Assembly (NCBI GenBank): GCA_000283635.1
Contig: HE613569.1
Location: forward strand, 1,513,501-1,577,500
Origin: Streptococcus macedonicus ACA-DC 198
Lineage (GTDB): Bacteria; Bacillota; Bacilli; Lactobacillales; Streptococcaceae
Length of the DNA: 64,000 nucleotides
Reading direction: 5' to 3'
Below the pieces are notes generated by a model that saw only the letters and a list, made by a program, of their open reading frames with translations, did not search any database and was not told the origin of the DNA. Every line of letters starts with the position of its first letter. The stretch's first letter is position 1. Shown piece by piece: positions 1 through 8,410 of this stretch. Made by a program: the position numbers and the translations under genes.

Positions 1-2
1 CT

Positions 3-146
3 ATGTCAAAAAATATTGTCTATTTCATTTCTGCTATCATCTTTTTAGCTTATGGCTTATTAGAGCTCAAAGCAATCTTTATTATTCTGGGAATTGTTTT
101 TGGAGTGATTGGGGTAGCAGACTATCTCAACCATAAAGGAAAATGA
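3..146 (+). CDS. Small two-helix membrane protein
   Basis: A 47-residue reading frame starts with ATG at the very left edge and ends in TGA at 146. The product begins MSKNIVYFISAIIFLAYG and has two hydrophobic stretches (about residues 5-17 and 24-40) with a basic, polar tail (NHKGK), so it should be a small membrane protein. An intrinsic terminator follows directly, which supports a real 3' end. The ribosome binding site lies outside the window, so this ATG could be internal to a longer gene. I do not recognise a family and propose no function. Confidence 0.5.
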   Translation: MSKNIVYFISAIIFLAYGLLELKAIFIILGIVFGVIGVADYLNHKGK

Positions 147-169
147 AATCGCTGAAAAAGCGATTTTTT
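147..169 (+). terminator. Intrinsic terminator after the small membrane protein
   Basis: AATCGCT (147-153) pairs with AGCGATT (159-165) and is followed by a T run. It starts one base after the stop codon at 146. Confidence 0.75.
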
Positions 170-198
170 CTTGATATTCTGCTTAGTTTTGGATAAAA

Positions 199-235
199 TT
201 TAGTCAACCTAAATATAATTATAAGTTAACTAAAA
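199..235 (+). promoter_or_regulatory. BirA-like biotin operator over the bioY promoter
   Basis: TTTAGTCAACCT (199-210) and AAGTTAACTAAAA (223-235) form an inverted repeat, 10 of 12 positions matching, around a TATAAT -10 box at 214-219. The GTTAAC-type half-sites resemble known Gram-positive BirA operators, and the next gene is the biotin transporter bioY. The -35 is poor (TTGGAT at 189-194, 19-base spacer). Repression by biotin-bound BirA is inferred. Confidence 0.6.
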
Positions 236-263
236 TAGGCAAGAAGATTTTATATCTAGAAAT

Positions 264-791
264 ATGCTTTTAACGCTCATCTTCCCAGCATTTGGTGCTG
301 CTTTGACTGCAATACTTTCACAGATTGTAATTCCTATCGGAACGGTTCCGTTTACGCTTAAAACACTTGCTATTGGGCTTATCGCGTCGATTTTCCGTCC
401 ACGTGAAGCCACGCTCAGTGTGGCGCTTTATCTGCTACTTGGTGCTATTGGGCTTCCTGTTTTCGCAGGTGGTAGCGGAGGTATTGCGGTATTATCAGGT
501 CCAACATCTGGTTTTCTCTGGGGCTTTCTTTTCTACGCTGCCTTAACTTCTTACCTAACCAATATGGAGCCCTCTTTGGTTAAGATTTTTGTTAGCAATC
601 TACTCGGTAATTGTTTAGCTTTTATTTGCGGAGTGATTGGCTTACATTTTTTAGCAAATATGAGCTGGCAAGCTGCTTTCTTAGCTGGCGTTGTACCTTT
701 CATCATTCCTGAAATTGGAAAACTTCTAGCTATTACAGCTATCAGTAAACCTTTATTTATCTCTCTAAAAAATACTGCCTATTTTGCATAA
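264..791 (+). CDS. bioY: BioY, biotin ECF transporter S component
   Basis: BioY is the substrate-capturing membrane subunit of the energy-coupling factor biotin importer; in streptococci it normally shares the EcfAAT module encoded elsewhere. The 175-residue protein is hydrophobic throughout with about six membrane spans. It shows the family-type N-terminal region ALTAILSQIVIPIG and the glycine-rich GGSGGIAVLSGPTSGFLWG near residues 70-90. Length is normal for BioY. The first in-frame ATG after an upstream TAA is 264; the ribosome binding site is weak (AAGAAG about 17 bases upstream), so a non-ATG start slightly upstream is possible. The gene is monocistronic between a BirA-like operator and a terminator, which suggests biotin-repressed uptake. 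Confidence 0.9.
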   Translation: MLLTLIFPAFGAALTAILSQIVIPIGTVPFTLKTLAIGLIASIFRPREATLSVALYLLLGAIGLPVFAGGSGGIAVLSGPTSGFLWGFLFYAALTSYLTNMEPSLVKIFVSNLLGNCLAFICGVIGLHFLANMSWQAAFLAGVVPFIIPEIGKLLAITAISKPLFISLKNTAYFA

Positions 792-796
792 AAAAG

Positions 797-827
797 AGTT
801 GACAGATGAAAAATCTGCCAACTTTTT
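797..827. terminator. Terminator between convergent bioY and ydbC
   Basis: AGTTGACAGAT (797-807) pairs with ATCTGCCAACT (813-823) with one mismatch, followed by a T run. It lies between the ends of two convergent genes and may serve both. Confidence 0.75.
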
Positions 828-836
828 ATCTCTAAC

Positions 837-1049
837 TTAGCCGCGGAAAGCGTCTAAGATGATTTTAAATTCATCATTTGTGAGTGTCACACCTTTGCCC
901 ATTTTGCTGTGATCTGGGCTCCATGAACGAATATCAAATTTTGGCTCTGCTCCGTTAAAACTGACACGGTTCAATTCTTTTGTCCAACCTTTATCGCTCT
1001 CAGATAGGGTAAGTAAGTGTTCAACAATTTCAAATTTAAATTCTGACAT
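837..1049 (-). CDS. ydbC: YdbC family PC4-like ssDNA-binding protein
   Basis: This 70-residue protein matches the YdbC/PC4 (transcriptional coactivator p15) fold family: a short N-terminal strand pair (MSEFKFEIVEHLLTLSE), then GWTKELNRVSFNGAEPKFDIRSW, then a C-terminal helix (TNDEFKIILDAF). Members are small dimeric proteins that bind single-stranded DNA; the Lactococcus homologue YdbC is the best-known one. The KFDIRSWSPDHSKMGKG segment is the most recognisable part. The ribosome binding site reads AGGAGGAAG upstream of the ATG at 1049. It is a single gene, convergent with bioY. The physiological role in streptococci is not established. Confidence 0.85.
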   Translation of the reverse strand: MSEFKFEIVEHLLTLSESDKGWTKELNRVSFNGAEPKFDIRSWSPDHSKMGKGVTLTNDEFKIILDAFRG

Positions 1050-1133
1050 AATAAATCTTCCTCCTAATATATATATTCGTAAAAAAACTTTCTAAACTTT
1101 AGATTATTTATTTTTTTAGCACATTGTCAAGGC

Positions 1134-2261
1134 AAGTGCAACAAGATCTTGAATAGGCTAGTATTCCATTGTTAGGTTGTTTGGGCTAGCCCAAACAGAA
1201 ATTTTGCAGTTTTGTAATGATGGAGTCGTCTAGGCCTCTCATTGATAGCTTAGATATAATGTACGAGTTCCTTTTCGGTTAATGAGTTGAAAGATTGTCC
1301 TTTAGGGAGAAATTCTCTCAAAAGACCCTTAAAGTTCTCTTTTGTTCCTCTTTCATGAGAGGAATAAGGATGGGCGAAGGAAATATCAACCTCTTCTAAA
1401 TCCGATAAGAGACTGAATTCAGAGCCGTTATCTGATGTGATAGAAGTAATAGGGTGTTCAGCCAAGAGTTTTTACAACTTCATTGATGGTTTCTGCTTGT
1501 TTATTCGGTAGCTTACACGCCAAGGCAAATCGTGTTTGACGTTCGACCAAGGTCATGATAACAGCCTCTCCTTTGGTCTTTTGACCGAGAAGTAGATCAA
1601 CCCCCAGCGTCCAAACTCAGAACGGTTATTAATCATTTCTGGACGCTCTTCAATAGATTTTCCAAGGGTCTTCTTATTGACTGTTGTTTGATATTTAGAC
1701 CACTTTCTGATACTCACCATCTTCGGTAAATCTATTGGCTTGATAGAAATAAAACAAGCTGCGATATAGCGATATAATGTCTTCGTTGAAGGAATGGTTT
1801 CTGTTGGCTGTTCCTCTTTGTATTCGTGAACAAACGTATCTACACTATGTCGACGAACATTGGACCTAACAGCCTTATCTAGTTTTTCAAAGAAAGTCAG
1901 AGAGCACTGCTTTAATTTCAGTTAGGTCCTCTTTTTCCGATTTTCTTCATAGATACGTTGACCACTGTCAGCGAAATAGGTTTGATAATAAATTTGTTTT
2001 CCATTTTTATTTTGGACTTGTGTTACTGTGCCACGCTTAATCTCACGGGTAATTGTCGAACGATTTCGCCCTAATAGACGGGCAATCTCAGCAGGTTTTT
2101 CCCCATCTTCAAATAGGCACTAATTTCACCTCGCTCAGAGCGTGATAAGTGAGAATAACGAGACTTTTTGGTAGAATGAGTTTGGGACATGTTCATCGCC
2201 TTTCTACACTGAGTTGGGGAATTCTAGTGTATCAGACGAACATGTCTTTTTTGTTGCACTT
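1134..2261 (-). mobile_element. Degenerate IS30-family insertion sequence
   Basis: The region holds a decayed IS30-type transposase on the minus strand. AAGTGCAACA at 1134-1143 and its exact complement TGTTGCACTT at 2252-2261 are plausible remnants of terminal inverted repeats. They delimit about 1.13 kb, the right size for this family. I could not find a clear target duplication, so the ends are approximate. Confidence 0.6.
1172..2190 (-). pseudogene. IS30-family transposase, multiply disrupted
   Basis: Translation pieces in different frames give an IS30-type DDE transposase. The N-terminus MSQTHSTKKSRYSHLSRSER is followed by a frameshift, then a helix-turn-helix piece AEIARLLGRNRSTITREIKR. 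The catalytic region TSDNGSEFSLLSDLEEVDI (near 1420) is followed by AHPYSSHERGTKENFKGLLR and FLPKGQSFN. The C-terminus is cut by an in-frame TAA at 1250-1252, after which AINERPRRLHHYKTAKFLF continues in the same frame to 1172. Several indels plus this stop mean it cannot make transposase. ATG 2190 has an AAAGG ribosome binding site just upstream. Confidence 0.85.
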
Positions 2262-2336
2262 CATTTTACAACGCGGCATTTATTTTTTTCTTCAAAAGGT
2301 GTATAATCATTTTATCAATTATTTAGGTAAATGACT

Positions 2337-2660
2337 ATGAAAAATCTTATCAAACGTTTAAAAAGGCAAGCACAGGCGTATATTGACTTTCGTGCTCAAC
2401 CAGCCGCAGATATTAATCTGAAAACTCACAAAATCATCACAACCATCAAAGAAGCACAAGAAAAGCAATTAGCGCTTCATGCTATTTACGAAGACGGCAG
2501 TTTTACAGGTGATTTGGTCAAATACGACCCCAAAAATGACAAATTAATCCTCAAAAACTTTCAAAAGAATATCTCAACAATCATCGCTATCAGCGATATC
2601 AATCGTTTGACATTGGTACCACCAACTGTCCGTAAATCTCAAGAACTAGACAAAAAATGA
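2337..2660 (+). CDS. Conserved hypothetical protein, soluble, 107 aa
   Basis: I do not recognise this family with certainty. The protein starts with a basic segment (MKNLIKRLKRQAQAYIDFR). It then has a predicted helix (KTHKIITTIKEAQEKQLAL) and a small beta-rich domain (HAIYEDGSFTGDLVKYDPKNDKLILKN...INRLTLVPP) that resembles YolD-like or SH3-like folds in which a short strand pattern ends in a hydrophobic LTLVPP. ATG 2337 is preferred over ATG 2331 because AGGTAA (2325-2330) lies at proper spacing from it. No signal peptide or membrane segment is visible. It begins about 75 bases after the end of the IS30 remnant and ends in a shared terminator. Confidence 0.65.
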   Translation: MKNLIKRLKRQAQAYIDFRAQPAADINLKTHKIITTIKEAQEKQLALHAIYEDGSFTGDLVKYDPKNDKLILKNFQKNISTIIAISDINRLTLVPPTVRKSQELDKK

Positions 2661-2701
2661 ACGACCCTATGCCATTATATTTAAGAGTCGTTCATTTTTT
2701 A
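2657..2701. terminator. Bidirectional terminator, hypothetical gene / trhP2
   Basis: ATGAACGAC (2657-2665) pairs with GTCGTTCAT (2687-2695), with A runs on the left and T runs on the right. It therefore works for the plus-strand gene ending at 2660 and for trhP2 ending at 2716. Confidence 0.75.
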
Positions 2702-2715
2702 ATAATTATTACTGA

Positions 2716-4005
2716 TTATGCTCTAACAGTTTTGCTAGAACCGTCGCTTTTATAAAGGTTCACAAGTCCTTCTTTACGAGCACGAATCATATCTCCTGCT
2801 TGAACCGCTTGAGGGACAGTGATTGTCAATAATTCCATTGGATTTGGAGCACGATCAATTTTATTACCATCAGCATCATGCAAATCTTTGATATAAGTTT
2901 CAAAACGACGGAATCCTGGTCCGTAGAATTCGATGGCATCTCCTTCGAGAATAACGTTACGTTGACGGATTGTTGCTGTCATCGTTTCTTCGTCAAAGGC
3001 AACAACTTCACCGACAAATTTATATTGTGGTATTTTACGACGAGCACCAAAGAGTTGCTCGTTTTCTGTTGGTATTTGGTAGTAGAAACCAGTTGCCAAT
3101 TCACGTTGGGCAACTTTCCAAAGCTCATCAAGTAATTCACCTTTGATAGCTTCGAATTTTGCTGGACTGTCTAGGTAAGCATCGACAGCTGCACGGTAGC
3201 AGTTTGTGACTGTTGATACGTAATGAATTGATTTCATACGACCTTCAATCTTAAAGCTATCGACACCATTTTCAATCAAATCAGGCAAGTGTTCGATCAT
3301 ACACATATCAACTGATGACATTGAAAAGGGCTCTGGAATTTCACCTTCAAGACTTTTACGTTCTTGACCGAATGGCATATCGTAAAGGTCATATTTCCAG
3401 CGGCAAGATTGTGAACAACCGCCACGGTTAGCGTCACGGTGGCTCATGTGATTAGAAAGGACACAACGTCCTGAATAACCAATACACATTGCGCCGTGAA
3501 CGAAGGCTTCAATTTCAAGTGAGGTGTGTTTGCGAATTTCTTCAATTTCAGCAATGCCAACTTCACGCGCCAAAACGACACGAGACACACCGATTTCTTC
3601 CCAGAAAGCAAAGGCTTCATAGTTGGTTGTCGAAGCTTGTGTTGACACATGGACTTCTAAACCTGGTGCTTCTGTTAAACAAATTACCATAAGTGCTGGG
3701 TCAGATGCGATAACGGCATCCAAGCCCATATCACGGAGTTCACGGAACCACTCTCCTGCACCAGTTTCGTTTCCTTCGTGGGTAACCATATTTGCTGCGA
3801 CATGGACCTTAGCGCCATGCGCATGGGCATAATTAATCCCTTCTTGCAATTCTTCCATCGTGAAGTTCCCAGCACGGCTACGAAGACCGTAAGCTTGTCC
3901 ACCGACAAAGACTGCATCAGCTCCATAATCAACAGCGACTTTTAATTTCTCAAGAGTACCAGCAGGTGCTAAAACCTCTGGACGTTTTAAAGTTTTTTCT
4001 GACAT
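2716..4005 (-). CDS. trhP2: U32 family protein TrhP2/YrrO-like, tRNA U34 hydroxylation
   Basis: This 429-residue protein belongs to peptidase family U32. In Bacillus the YrrN/YrrO pair (TrhP1/TrhP2) is needed for prephenate-dependent formation of 5-hydroxyuridine at wobble position 34 of tRNAs. The start RPEVLAPAGTLEKLKVAVDY and the U32 signature EAFVHGAMCIGYSGRCVLSN (near residues 165-185) are clear. The signature cysteines, with GGCSQSC a little downstream, are the iron-sulfur ligands of the long U32 type. The C-terminal third (FVGEVVAFDEETMTATIRQR) is the beta-barrel extension of the YrrO type. It lies 131 bases downstream of trhP1 on the same strand. The protease label is historical; tRNA modification is the better call by homology. 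Confidence 0.85.
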   Translation of the reverse strand: MSEKTLKRPEVLAPAGTLEKLKVAVDYGADAVFVGGQAYGLRSRAGNFTMEELQEGINYAHAHGAKVHVAANMVTHEGNETGAGEWFRELRDMGLDAVIASDPALMVICLTEAPGLEVHVSTQASTTNYEAFAFWEEIGVSRVVLAREVGIAEIEEIRKHTSLEIEAFVHGAMCIGYSGRCVLSNHMSHRDANRGGCSQSCRWKYDLYDMPFGQERKSLEGEIPEPFSMSSVDMCMIEHLPDLIENGVDSFKIEGRMKSIHYVSTVTNCYRAAVDAYLDSPAKFEAIKGELLDELWKVAQRELATGFYYQIPTENEQLFGARRKIPQYKFVGEVVAFDEETMTATIRQRNVILEGDAIEFYGPGFRRFETYIKDLHDADGNKIDRAPNPMELLTITVPQAVQAGDMIRARKEGLVNLYKSDGSSKTVRA

Positions 4006-4079
4006 TATTATATTCCTATTTCCAAGATAGTAAAATTTAAAGATAAATATCTTTACAACAATTTCAGTTAATTAACTAA

Positions 4080-4117
4080 CTTGTCATGCCCTGAAATAGT
4101 AACTCAATCATGACAAG
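4080..4117 (-). other. Stem-loop between trhP1 and trhP2
   Basis: CTTGTCATG (4080-4088) pairs perfectly with CATGACAAG (4109-4117) around a 20-base loop. No T run follows on the minus strand, so it is not a standard terminator. It may set the relative expression of the two genes or be a processing site. Confidence 0.45.
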
Positions 4118-4136
4118 ATTTCATTTTTGGGTAGTT

Positions 4137-5063
4137 TTACTTCACTTCCTCTGGATCAAATTCATAGAATCCAGTTCCAAGTGAACGACCTTTTGGATGT
4201 AATTTACGAATTTCTTCATCCAATAAGAAAGCTTGATCTTGTGTAAATTCATCCGCTTCAATCAATTCTTTAGCTTTGACAAAGCATTTAACAATCTCAA
4301 CAAAATCATGCCCTGGACAATAAATACCGTCCAATTTCCAATGAGTGAAATTATGGTCGGTTAACTCTGTCAATTTTGGCATCATATCAATATCATCAGT
4401 ATCAAAAATATGTGTGCCATGTTTATCCTCAAAAATTGAGTAATGAGAGTCTTTATTGCTTGGTTCAGCAAGGAAAAGACCACGTTCACGTGTTTTTTCA
4501 TCATCATTATGCGTAAAATTGTAATAATTTTGCAATAATGGACGTTTTGAATGATGAATGACAGTAGCTCCGTAAACAAGCACTTCAGCTGGGTAGCGAA
4601 GATTTTCTGACATTTTGAACAATTCGACTGACGGGATTTCACGAGCAAGAACGACTTCGCTAGCGCCATGGTCTCCCCAGAAATTCACTTGACGACTTGA
4701 TGTTACAAAAACAGAAACATCATAAATCATCTTGAAATCGTAGCCTTCATTTTTATTGATGTGAAAAACACCTGCATCTCCTGCTACTAGATAATCGACT
4801 TTAATATCTTTCAAAAAATCAAGATATGGGCGAACCGCATTAATCATATCTTGGTGCAACAAAGCATTGCAAGCGATACTTAGTTCTTTTCCAGCATCAT
4901 GAACTAGCTTAGCGATTTCAGAAAGTTCATCATAAGTAAAATTATGAGGCAAACGTAAACCATAGTTTTCCTCACCCACATAAATACGATCAACACCTGC
5001 CTCTAAAAGCTCTTTGACCTGCTCAATAGACTCAGCTGTCGCAGTAATAATTATTTTTTCCAT
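4137..5063 (-). CDS. trhP1: U32 family protein TrhP1/YrrN-like
   Basis: The 308-residue protein is the short U32 partner (YrrN type) of the downstream YrrO-like gene. It starts MEKIIITATAESIEQVKELL, and contains DRIYVGEENYGLRLPHNFTY and the U32-like core EVLVYGATVIHHSKRPLLQN, where the family cysteines are replaced (VYGATVIHHS instead of a GxMC...GxC pattern). This matches the known difference between the two subunits. The TIM-barrel-like N-terminal two thirds are complete and length is normal. The pair probably forms one complex for wobble-uridine hydroxylation. The upstream region contains the inverted repeat TCAAAATGAG (5156-5165) / CTCATTTTGA (5202-5211), of unknown role. Confidence 0.82.
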   Translation of the reverse strand: MEKIIITATAESIEQVKELLEAGVDRIYVGEENYGLRLPHNFTYDELSEIAKLVHDAGKELSIACNALLHQDMINAVRPYLDFLKDIKVDYLVAGDAGVFHINKNEGYDFKMIYDVSVFVTSSRQVNFWGDHGASEVVLAREIPSVELFKMSENLRYPAEVLVYGATVIHHSKRPLLQNYYNFTHNDDEKTRERGLFLAEPSNKDSHYSIFEDKHGTHIFDTDDIDMMPKLTELTDHNFTHWKLDGIYCPGHDFVEIVKCFVKAKELIEADEFTQDQAFLLDEEIRKLHPKGRSLGTGFYEFDPEEVK

Positions 5064-5276
5064 AACGTTTTAATTATACCACTCCTATAACAATTAGTCA
5101 CAGATATCCTCTAAAATCTTATTGTTATAGCTTTCTAAAAAGTTTTAGTGTCATCTCAAAATGAGAAAAACTTTATGAGAGGGGAGGCTCAAAAAGAAAT
5201 CCTCATTTTGAAACAAAAAAAGGAACAACTATTTTAAACATATTTTTTAACATCAGTCAAGGGATTTTTTAAAAAG

Positions 5277-5305
5277 GTGACAAATTTGTTAATTTATGGT
5301 ATGAT
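5277..5305 (+). promoter_or_regulatory. Promoter of the DUF3270 gene
   Basis: GTGACA (5277-5282) and TATGAT (5300-5305) are separated by 17 bases, with TGG directly before the -10 (extended -10). The start codon is 27 bases further on, after an AGAGGAGAGAGG ribosome binding site. Confidence 0.7.
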
Positions 5306-5331
5306 ATCTAAGTATCAGAGGAGAGAGGATT

Positions 5332-5616
5332 ATGCTAACACCATTAAAGCAACACAAAGAGCTTGAAGAACGGCATTATCAAGAAGATAATGCACCAAAA
5401 TTTCAAGAATTTCAAGAAATTGACCACAGAAATGCTAAATTAAAAGAGTTAATGTTTTTTGCTCGTATTGCATTATTTGGAATTTCGACTGTCGTCATTT
5501 CATTCTTTTTGCTGGTCTTGAATCTAGCTCCAATCTGGGCTTTCTTATTTGCCTCTCTTATTAGCCTAGCTATTACGTCAGCTGTTTCAAGTATTATTTG
5601 GTCTTTAAGACATTGA
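5332..5616 (+). CDS. DUF3270 family membrane protein
   Basis: The 94-residue protein fits the streptococcal DUF3270 family. A charged cytoplasmic N-terminal part (KQHKELEERHYQEDNAPKFQ) precedes two membrane helices (about residues 45-65 and 69-90) that end in a short basic tail (SLRH). It has its own extended -10 promoter, a strong ribosome binding site and a terminator, so it is monocistronic. The function of the family is unknown; the family assignment is from memory of the sequence pattern. Confidence 0.75.
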   Translation: MLTPLKQHKELEERHYQEDNAPKFQEFQEIDHRNAKLKELMFFARIALFGISTVVISFFLLVLNLAPIWAFLFASLISLAITSAVSSIIWSLRH

Positions 5617-5627
5617 AATGAACTACT

Positions 5628-5652
5628 ACAACTCCACTTTGGGGTTGTTTTT
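5628..5652 (+). terminator. Terminator of the DUF3270 gene
   Basis: ACAACTCC (5628-5635) pairs with GGGGTTGT (5641-5648, one G-U), followed by TTTT. Confidence 0.7.
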
Positions 5653-5761
5653 ATATTTTCCATATTAGAAAAGCAGTCATGTGTTCAATTGACCGCTTTT
5701 TTATATTGTAAGAAAAATTTTTGATATTTTTCTTAACTTTCCTATTTTCAGGATCGAACAT

Positions 5762-5784
5762 AAAAAGGTCCACTGGACCTTTTT
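5762..5784. terminator. Terminator after the YtxH gene
   Basis: AAAAAGGTCC (5762-5771) and GGACCTTTTT (5775-5784) form a perfect 10-pair hairpin with a 3-base loop. It lies directly beyond the stop of the minus-strand YtxH gene. Confidence 0.8.
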
Positions 5785-5785
5785 A

Positions 5786-6259
5786 TTATACTTCATCAGC
5801 TTCTTTGGTAGTAGTCTCAGGCTTTTCAGTTGCTGGGGCTTCTTCATCTTGTGTGTAGTCAATGATAATGTCATCGACTTCTGCTTTTGATTCTTCTTTA
5901 GCTTCTTCTGCTTCGTTAACCGCTTCAGATACTTTAGAAGTAAATTCTGAGACTTTTTCAGAAGCAAAATCGGCTGCGGCTTTACCTTTTTCTTTTACTG
6001 TATCCAAAAATTCATCGGTTGTTAATTCACCAGATTCAAATTTTTGGCGGTAGTCGTTGAAGGTATCAACAGCTAAAACTGTGTATTCTGTTGCTTTATC
6101 TTTTGCTTTTTGATGATATTCAGCAGGATTTTCTTTATAAGCCTCATAAGCTTTAGCGGCTTTCTTTTGGAATTTCTTACCTTTTTCGGTAGATAGGAAA
6201 TAAGCTGCGGCTGCACCAGAGGCAACACCAATAATCACGTTTTTCAATAGTTTACTCAT
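5786..6259 (-). CDS. YtxH domain protein
   Basis: The N-terminus MSKLLKNVIIGVASGAAAAY with FLSTEKGKKFQKK is the glycine/alanine-rich membrane anchor of YtxH proteins. The rest of the 157 residues is a long amphipathic, very charged helix region (KEKGKAAADFASEKVSEFTS...) and an acidic disordered tail (TEKPETTTKEADEV). YtxH proteins are linked to general stress in Bacillus; the exact role is unknown. It is translationally coupled to the upstream DUF948 gene (ATGA-type overlap at 6256-6259), so the two probably act together at the membrane. Confidence 0.85.
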   Translation of the reverse strand: MSKLLKNVIIGVASGAAAAYFLSTEKGKKFQKKAAKAYEAYKENPAEYHQKAKDKATEYTVLAVDTFNDYRQKFESGELTTDEFLDTVKEKGKAAADFASEKVSEFTSKVSEAVNEAEEAKEESKAEVDDIIIDYTQDEEAPATEKPETTTKEADEV

Positions 6260-6675
6260 ACTTCTTCTCCTTTTTTACGAAATAATTTTGAGGCAACTTT
6301 ACCAACAGCAAATGCTGCAAAAGCTTTGCTAACATTTGATGAGGATTGAGTAGCTTTTTGAGTGATGTTACGAGCTTTTGTATTCAAGTCCGAAACAGTC
6401 TCAGACAACTCTGCAACTGCCACAAAAAGTGGATCAATTGTTGACACCTTGCCATTAACATCCTCAACTAAAACATTAGCTTTAGCCAAGATTTCATTGG
6501 TCTGATGAAGAGTGACGTTAACATCACTGGTCAACACTTTTATGGTTTGCTTTGTTTCATCAATTGTCTCATTTACAACATCAACTGTTTTATATAGTTT
6601 AACACCAAGTGGTATAAAAACGCCAACAAAAACAGCAAAAGCAATGGCAATAATTAATAGTGCTACTTCAAACAT
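6256..6675 (-). CDS. DUF948 domain membrane protein
   Basis: This protein of about 139 residues has one N-terminal membrane helix (MFEVALLIIAIAFAVFVGVF) and an extended coiled-coil-like region rich in T, V and N (DVVNETIDETKQTIKVLTSD, LAKANVLVEDVNGKVS). It ends in a basic tail (KLFRKKGEEV). This is the pattern of DUF948 proteins, which are often paired with YtxH proteins in Firmicutes, as here. ATG 6675 is preferred because GGGAG sits 6 bases upstream; an in-frame ATG at 6687 lies ahead of that site. It follows lgt by about 20 bases and is probably in the hprK-lgt operon. Confidence 0.82.
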   Translation of the reverse strand: MFEVALLIIAIAFAVFVGVFIPLGVKLYKTVDVVNETIDETKQTIKVLTSDVNVTLHQTNEILAKANVLVEDVNGKVSTIDPLFVAVAELSETVSDLNTKARNITQKATQSSSNVSKAFAAFAVGKVASKLFRKKGEEV

Positions 6676-6698
6676 TTTTTCTCCCATCTACCTATTTT

Positions 6699-7481
6699 TT
6701 ATTCCTGATAATACGGAACATCTTTCTGTTTTCTTCTCCAGATAACCAAGACTACACCAATCAAAACGAGTAGAGCAGAAAGCCATTGTGATACTCGAAT
6801 TCCGAGTAACATTAGACTATCTGTCCGCATTCCTTCGATGACAAAACGCCCACAACCATACCAAATAAGGTAAAAGAAGGCAATTTCACCTTGTTTGAAG
6901 AAACGTGGTCGGTGTCTTAGGATCATGACAATCACAAATCCTAATAAATTCCACAATGATTCATATAAAAATGTCGGAACACGATACGAACCATCAATAT
7001 ACATCTGGTTCTTGATAAAATCTGGTAGGAAATTCAGATTATCTACTATTTTACCATAAGCTTCTTGATTTATGAAATTTCCCCATCGCCCAATAGCTTG
7101 CGCAATCATGACACCAGGTGCTGCAATGTCCAAAAAATCGAGTGGATTGATTGCTCGGTAATAAGAAAAAACAAACAATACGATTGCTCCTGTAATCAAG
7201 CCACCATAAATAGCAAGACCACCGTTCCAAATGGCAATTATTTCGCTCAATGGCTGATTAGCATAATAAGACCAATCAAAAATGACATAATAAACACGAG
7301 CACCAATAATCGCAAGTGGGAATGCAATTAAAATAAAATCTAAAATATCATCAGGAATTATCTTCCGACGCGGTGCTTCTTTCATCGCTAAATAAACAGC
7401 AAGAAGTAACCCTGAAACAATAAAAATCGCATACCAACGAATACTAATAGGACCTAACTGAATAGCAACTGGATCAATCAT
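6699..7481 (-). CDS. lgt: Prolipoprotein diacylglyceryl transferase
   Basis: Lgt transfers diacylglycerol from phosphatidylglycerol to the lipobox cysteine of prelipoproteins, the first step of lipoprotein maturation, in the cytoplasmic membrane. The 260-residue protein is polytopic. It contains the N-terminal motif [20 protein letters not shown] and the Lgt signature region [17 protein letters not shown] (around residues 133-150), with the essential GRWGNF(I)NQE core. [14 protein letters not shown] residues appear as [18 protein letters not shown] near residue 210. Its ATG overlaps the stop of hprK (TAATG), with AGGAGGAC upstream, so the two are translationally coupled as is common in streptococci. 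Confidence 0.96.
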   Translation of the reverse strand: MIDPVAIQLGPISIRWYAIFIVSGLLLAVYLAMKEAPRRKIIPDDILDFILIAFPLAIIGARVYYVIFDWSYYANQPLSEIIAIWNGGLAIYGGLITGAIVLFVFSYYRAINPLDFLDIAAPGVMIAQAIGRWGNFINQEAYGKIVDNLNFLPDFIKNQMYIDGSYRVPTFLYESLWNLLGFVIVMILRHRPRFFKQGEIAFFYLIWYGCGRFVIEGMRTDSLMLLGIRVSQWLSALLVLIGVVLVIWRRKQKDVPYYQE

Positions 7482-8410
7482 TAGTCCTCCTCGTTTTGGC
7501 TAATAAGCTGAGTGAGGCGGTCCTCAAATGTCTTAGTTGCATCAAATCCCATTTGTTTAGCACGGTAGTTCATGGCTGCTGCTTCAATAACGACTGACAT
7601 GTTACGTCCTGTTTTTACTGGGATACGCACGCGCGGAATTTTTACACCAGATAACTCGATTTCTTCGTTACTATTTCCTAAGCGATCAAAGATTTTATCT
7701 GATTCAAAATTCTCTAAGTAAATTGCCAATTGAACTTGTGATGAATCTTTAACAGCGCTAGCACCGTACAAGCTCATCACATCAATGATACCAACACCTC
7801 GAATTTCAAGCAAATGACGGAGAATTTCTGCGGGTTCCCCCCAAAGTGTTTCTTCGTCTTTGGCAAATACATCGACACGGTCATCAGCCACCAAGCGGTG
7901 ACCACGTTTGACTAATTCAAGACCTGTTTCACTTTTACCAATTCCTGAATCACCTTGAATTAAAACTCCCATACCGTAAATATCCATGAGAACACCATGA
8001 ACGCTAGTGCGTTCGGCAAGGCAAGAATCCAGATACCATGATATTTCACCAGATAAACGACTTGTTGGCGCATGACTTTGCAAGACAGCAATGCCTTTTT
8101 CTTTAGCGGCTGCCAACATTTCATCTAGAATGGGTAGATTACGCGCCACAATAATAGCAGGTGTCTCTGGCTTAATCATTTCTGTCAAAACTTGATAACG
8201 ATTATGTGATGACATTTTGGTAAGATAAGACCACTCTTTCATCCCTATCAATTGCAGGCGTTCCGGCGAATAATAATCAAAATAACCTGTCATCTCAAGC
8301 CCAGGTCGTGAAATATCTGACGTTGTAATTTCTTTAGCTAATAAGTCATCATCACCGTAGATAACATCTAGCTTGACCTTCTCCACCAACATTTTTACAG
8401 TAACCGACAT
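7481..8410 (-). CDS. hprK: HPr kinase/phosphorylase
   Basis: HprK phosphorylates and dephosphorylates Ser46 of HPr; HPr-Ser-P is the corepressor of CcpA, which is also encoded in this window (43.8-44.9 kb), so both halves of carbon catabolite control are here. Walker [20 protein letters not shown] and the HprK signature [17 protein letters not shown] are intact, as is [12 protein letters not shown] before the P-loop. The start is set at ATG 8410 ([15 protein letters not shown]), the usual family N-terminus, giving 309 residues. An in-frame GTG at 8440 and ATG at 8422 would add 4-10 residues, and the best SD-like sequence (GAGGTGA) lies closer to those, so the start is not certain. Confidence 0.95.
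   Translation of the reverse strand: MSVTVKMLVEKVKLDVIYGDDDLLAKEITTSDISRPGLEMTGYFDYYSPERLQLIGMKEWSYLTKMSSHNRYQVLTEMIKPETPAIIVARNLPILDEMLAAAKEKGIAVLQSHAPTSRLSGEISWYLDSCLAERTSVHGVLMDIYGMGVLIQGDSGIGKSETGLELVKRGHRLVADDRVDVFAKDEETLWGEPAEILRHLLEIRGVGIIDVMSLYGASAVKDSSQVQLAIYLENFESDKIFDRLGNSNEEIELSGVKIPRVRIPVKTGRNMSVVIEAAAMNYRAKQMGFDATKTFEDRLTQLISQNEED

Noticed and set aside
2149..2334. 61-codon plus-strand frame at the right end of the IS30 remnant
   Set aside because: Antisense to the transposase N-terminus; no ribosome binding site.
2716..5063. U32 genes as secreted virulence collagenases
   Set aside because: The old collagenase label of U32 is not supported here: no signal peptides, and the YrrN/YrrO-type pair fits tRNA hydroxylation.
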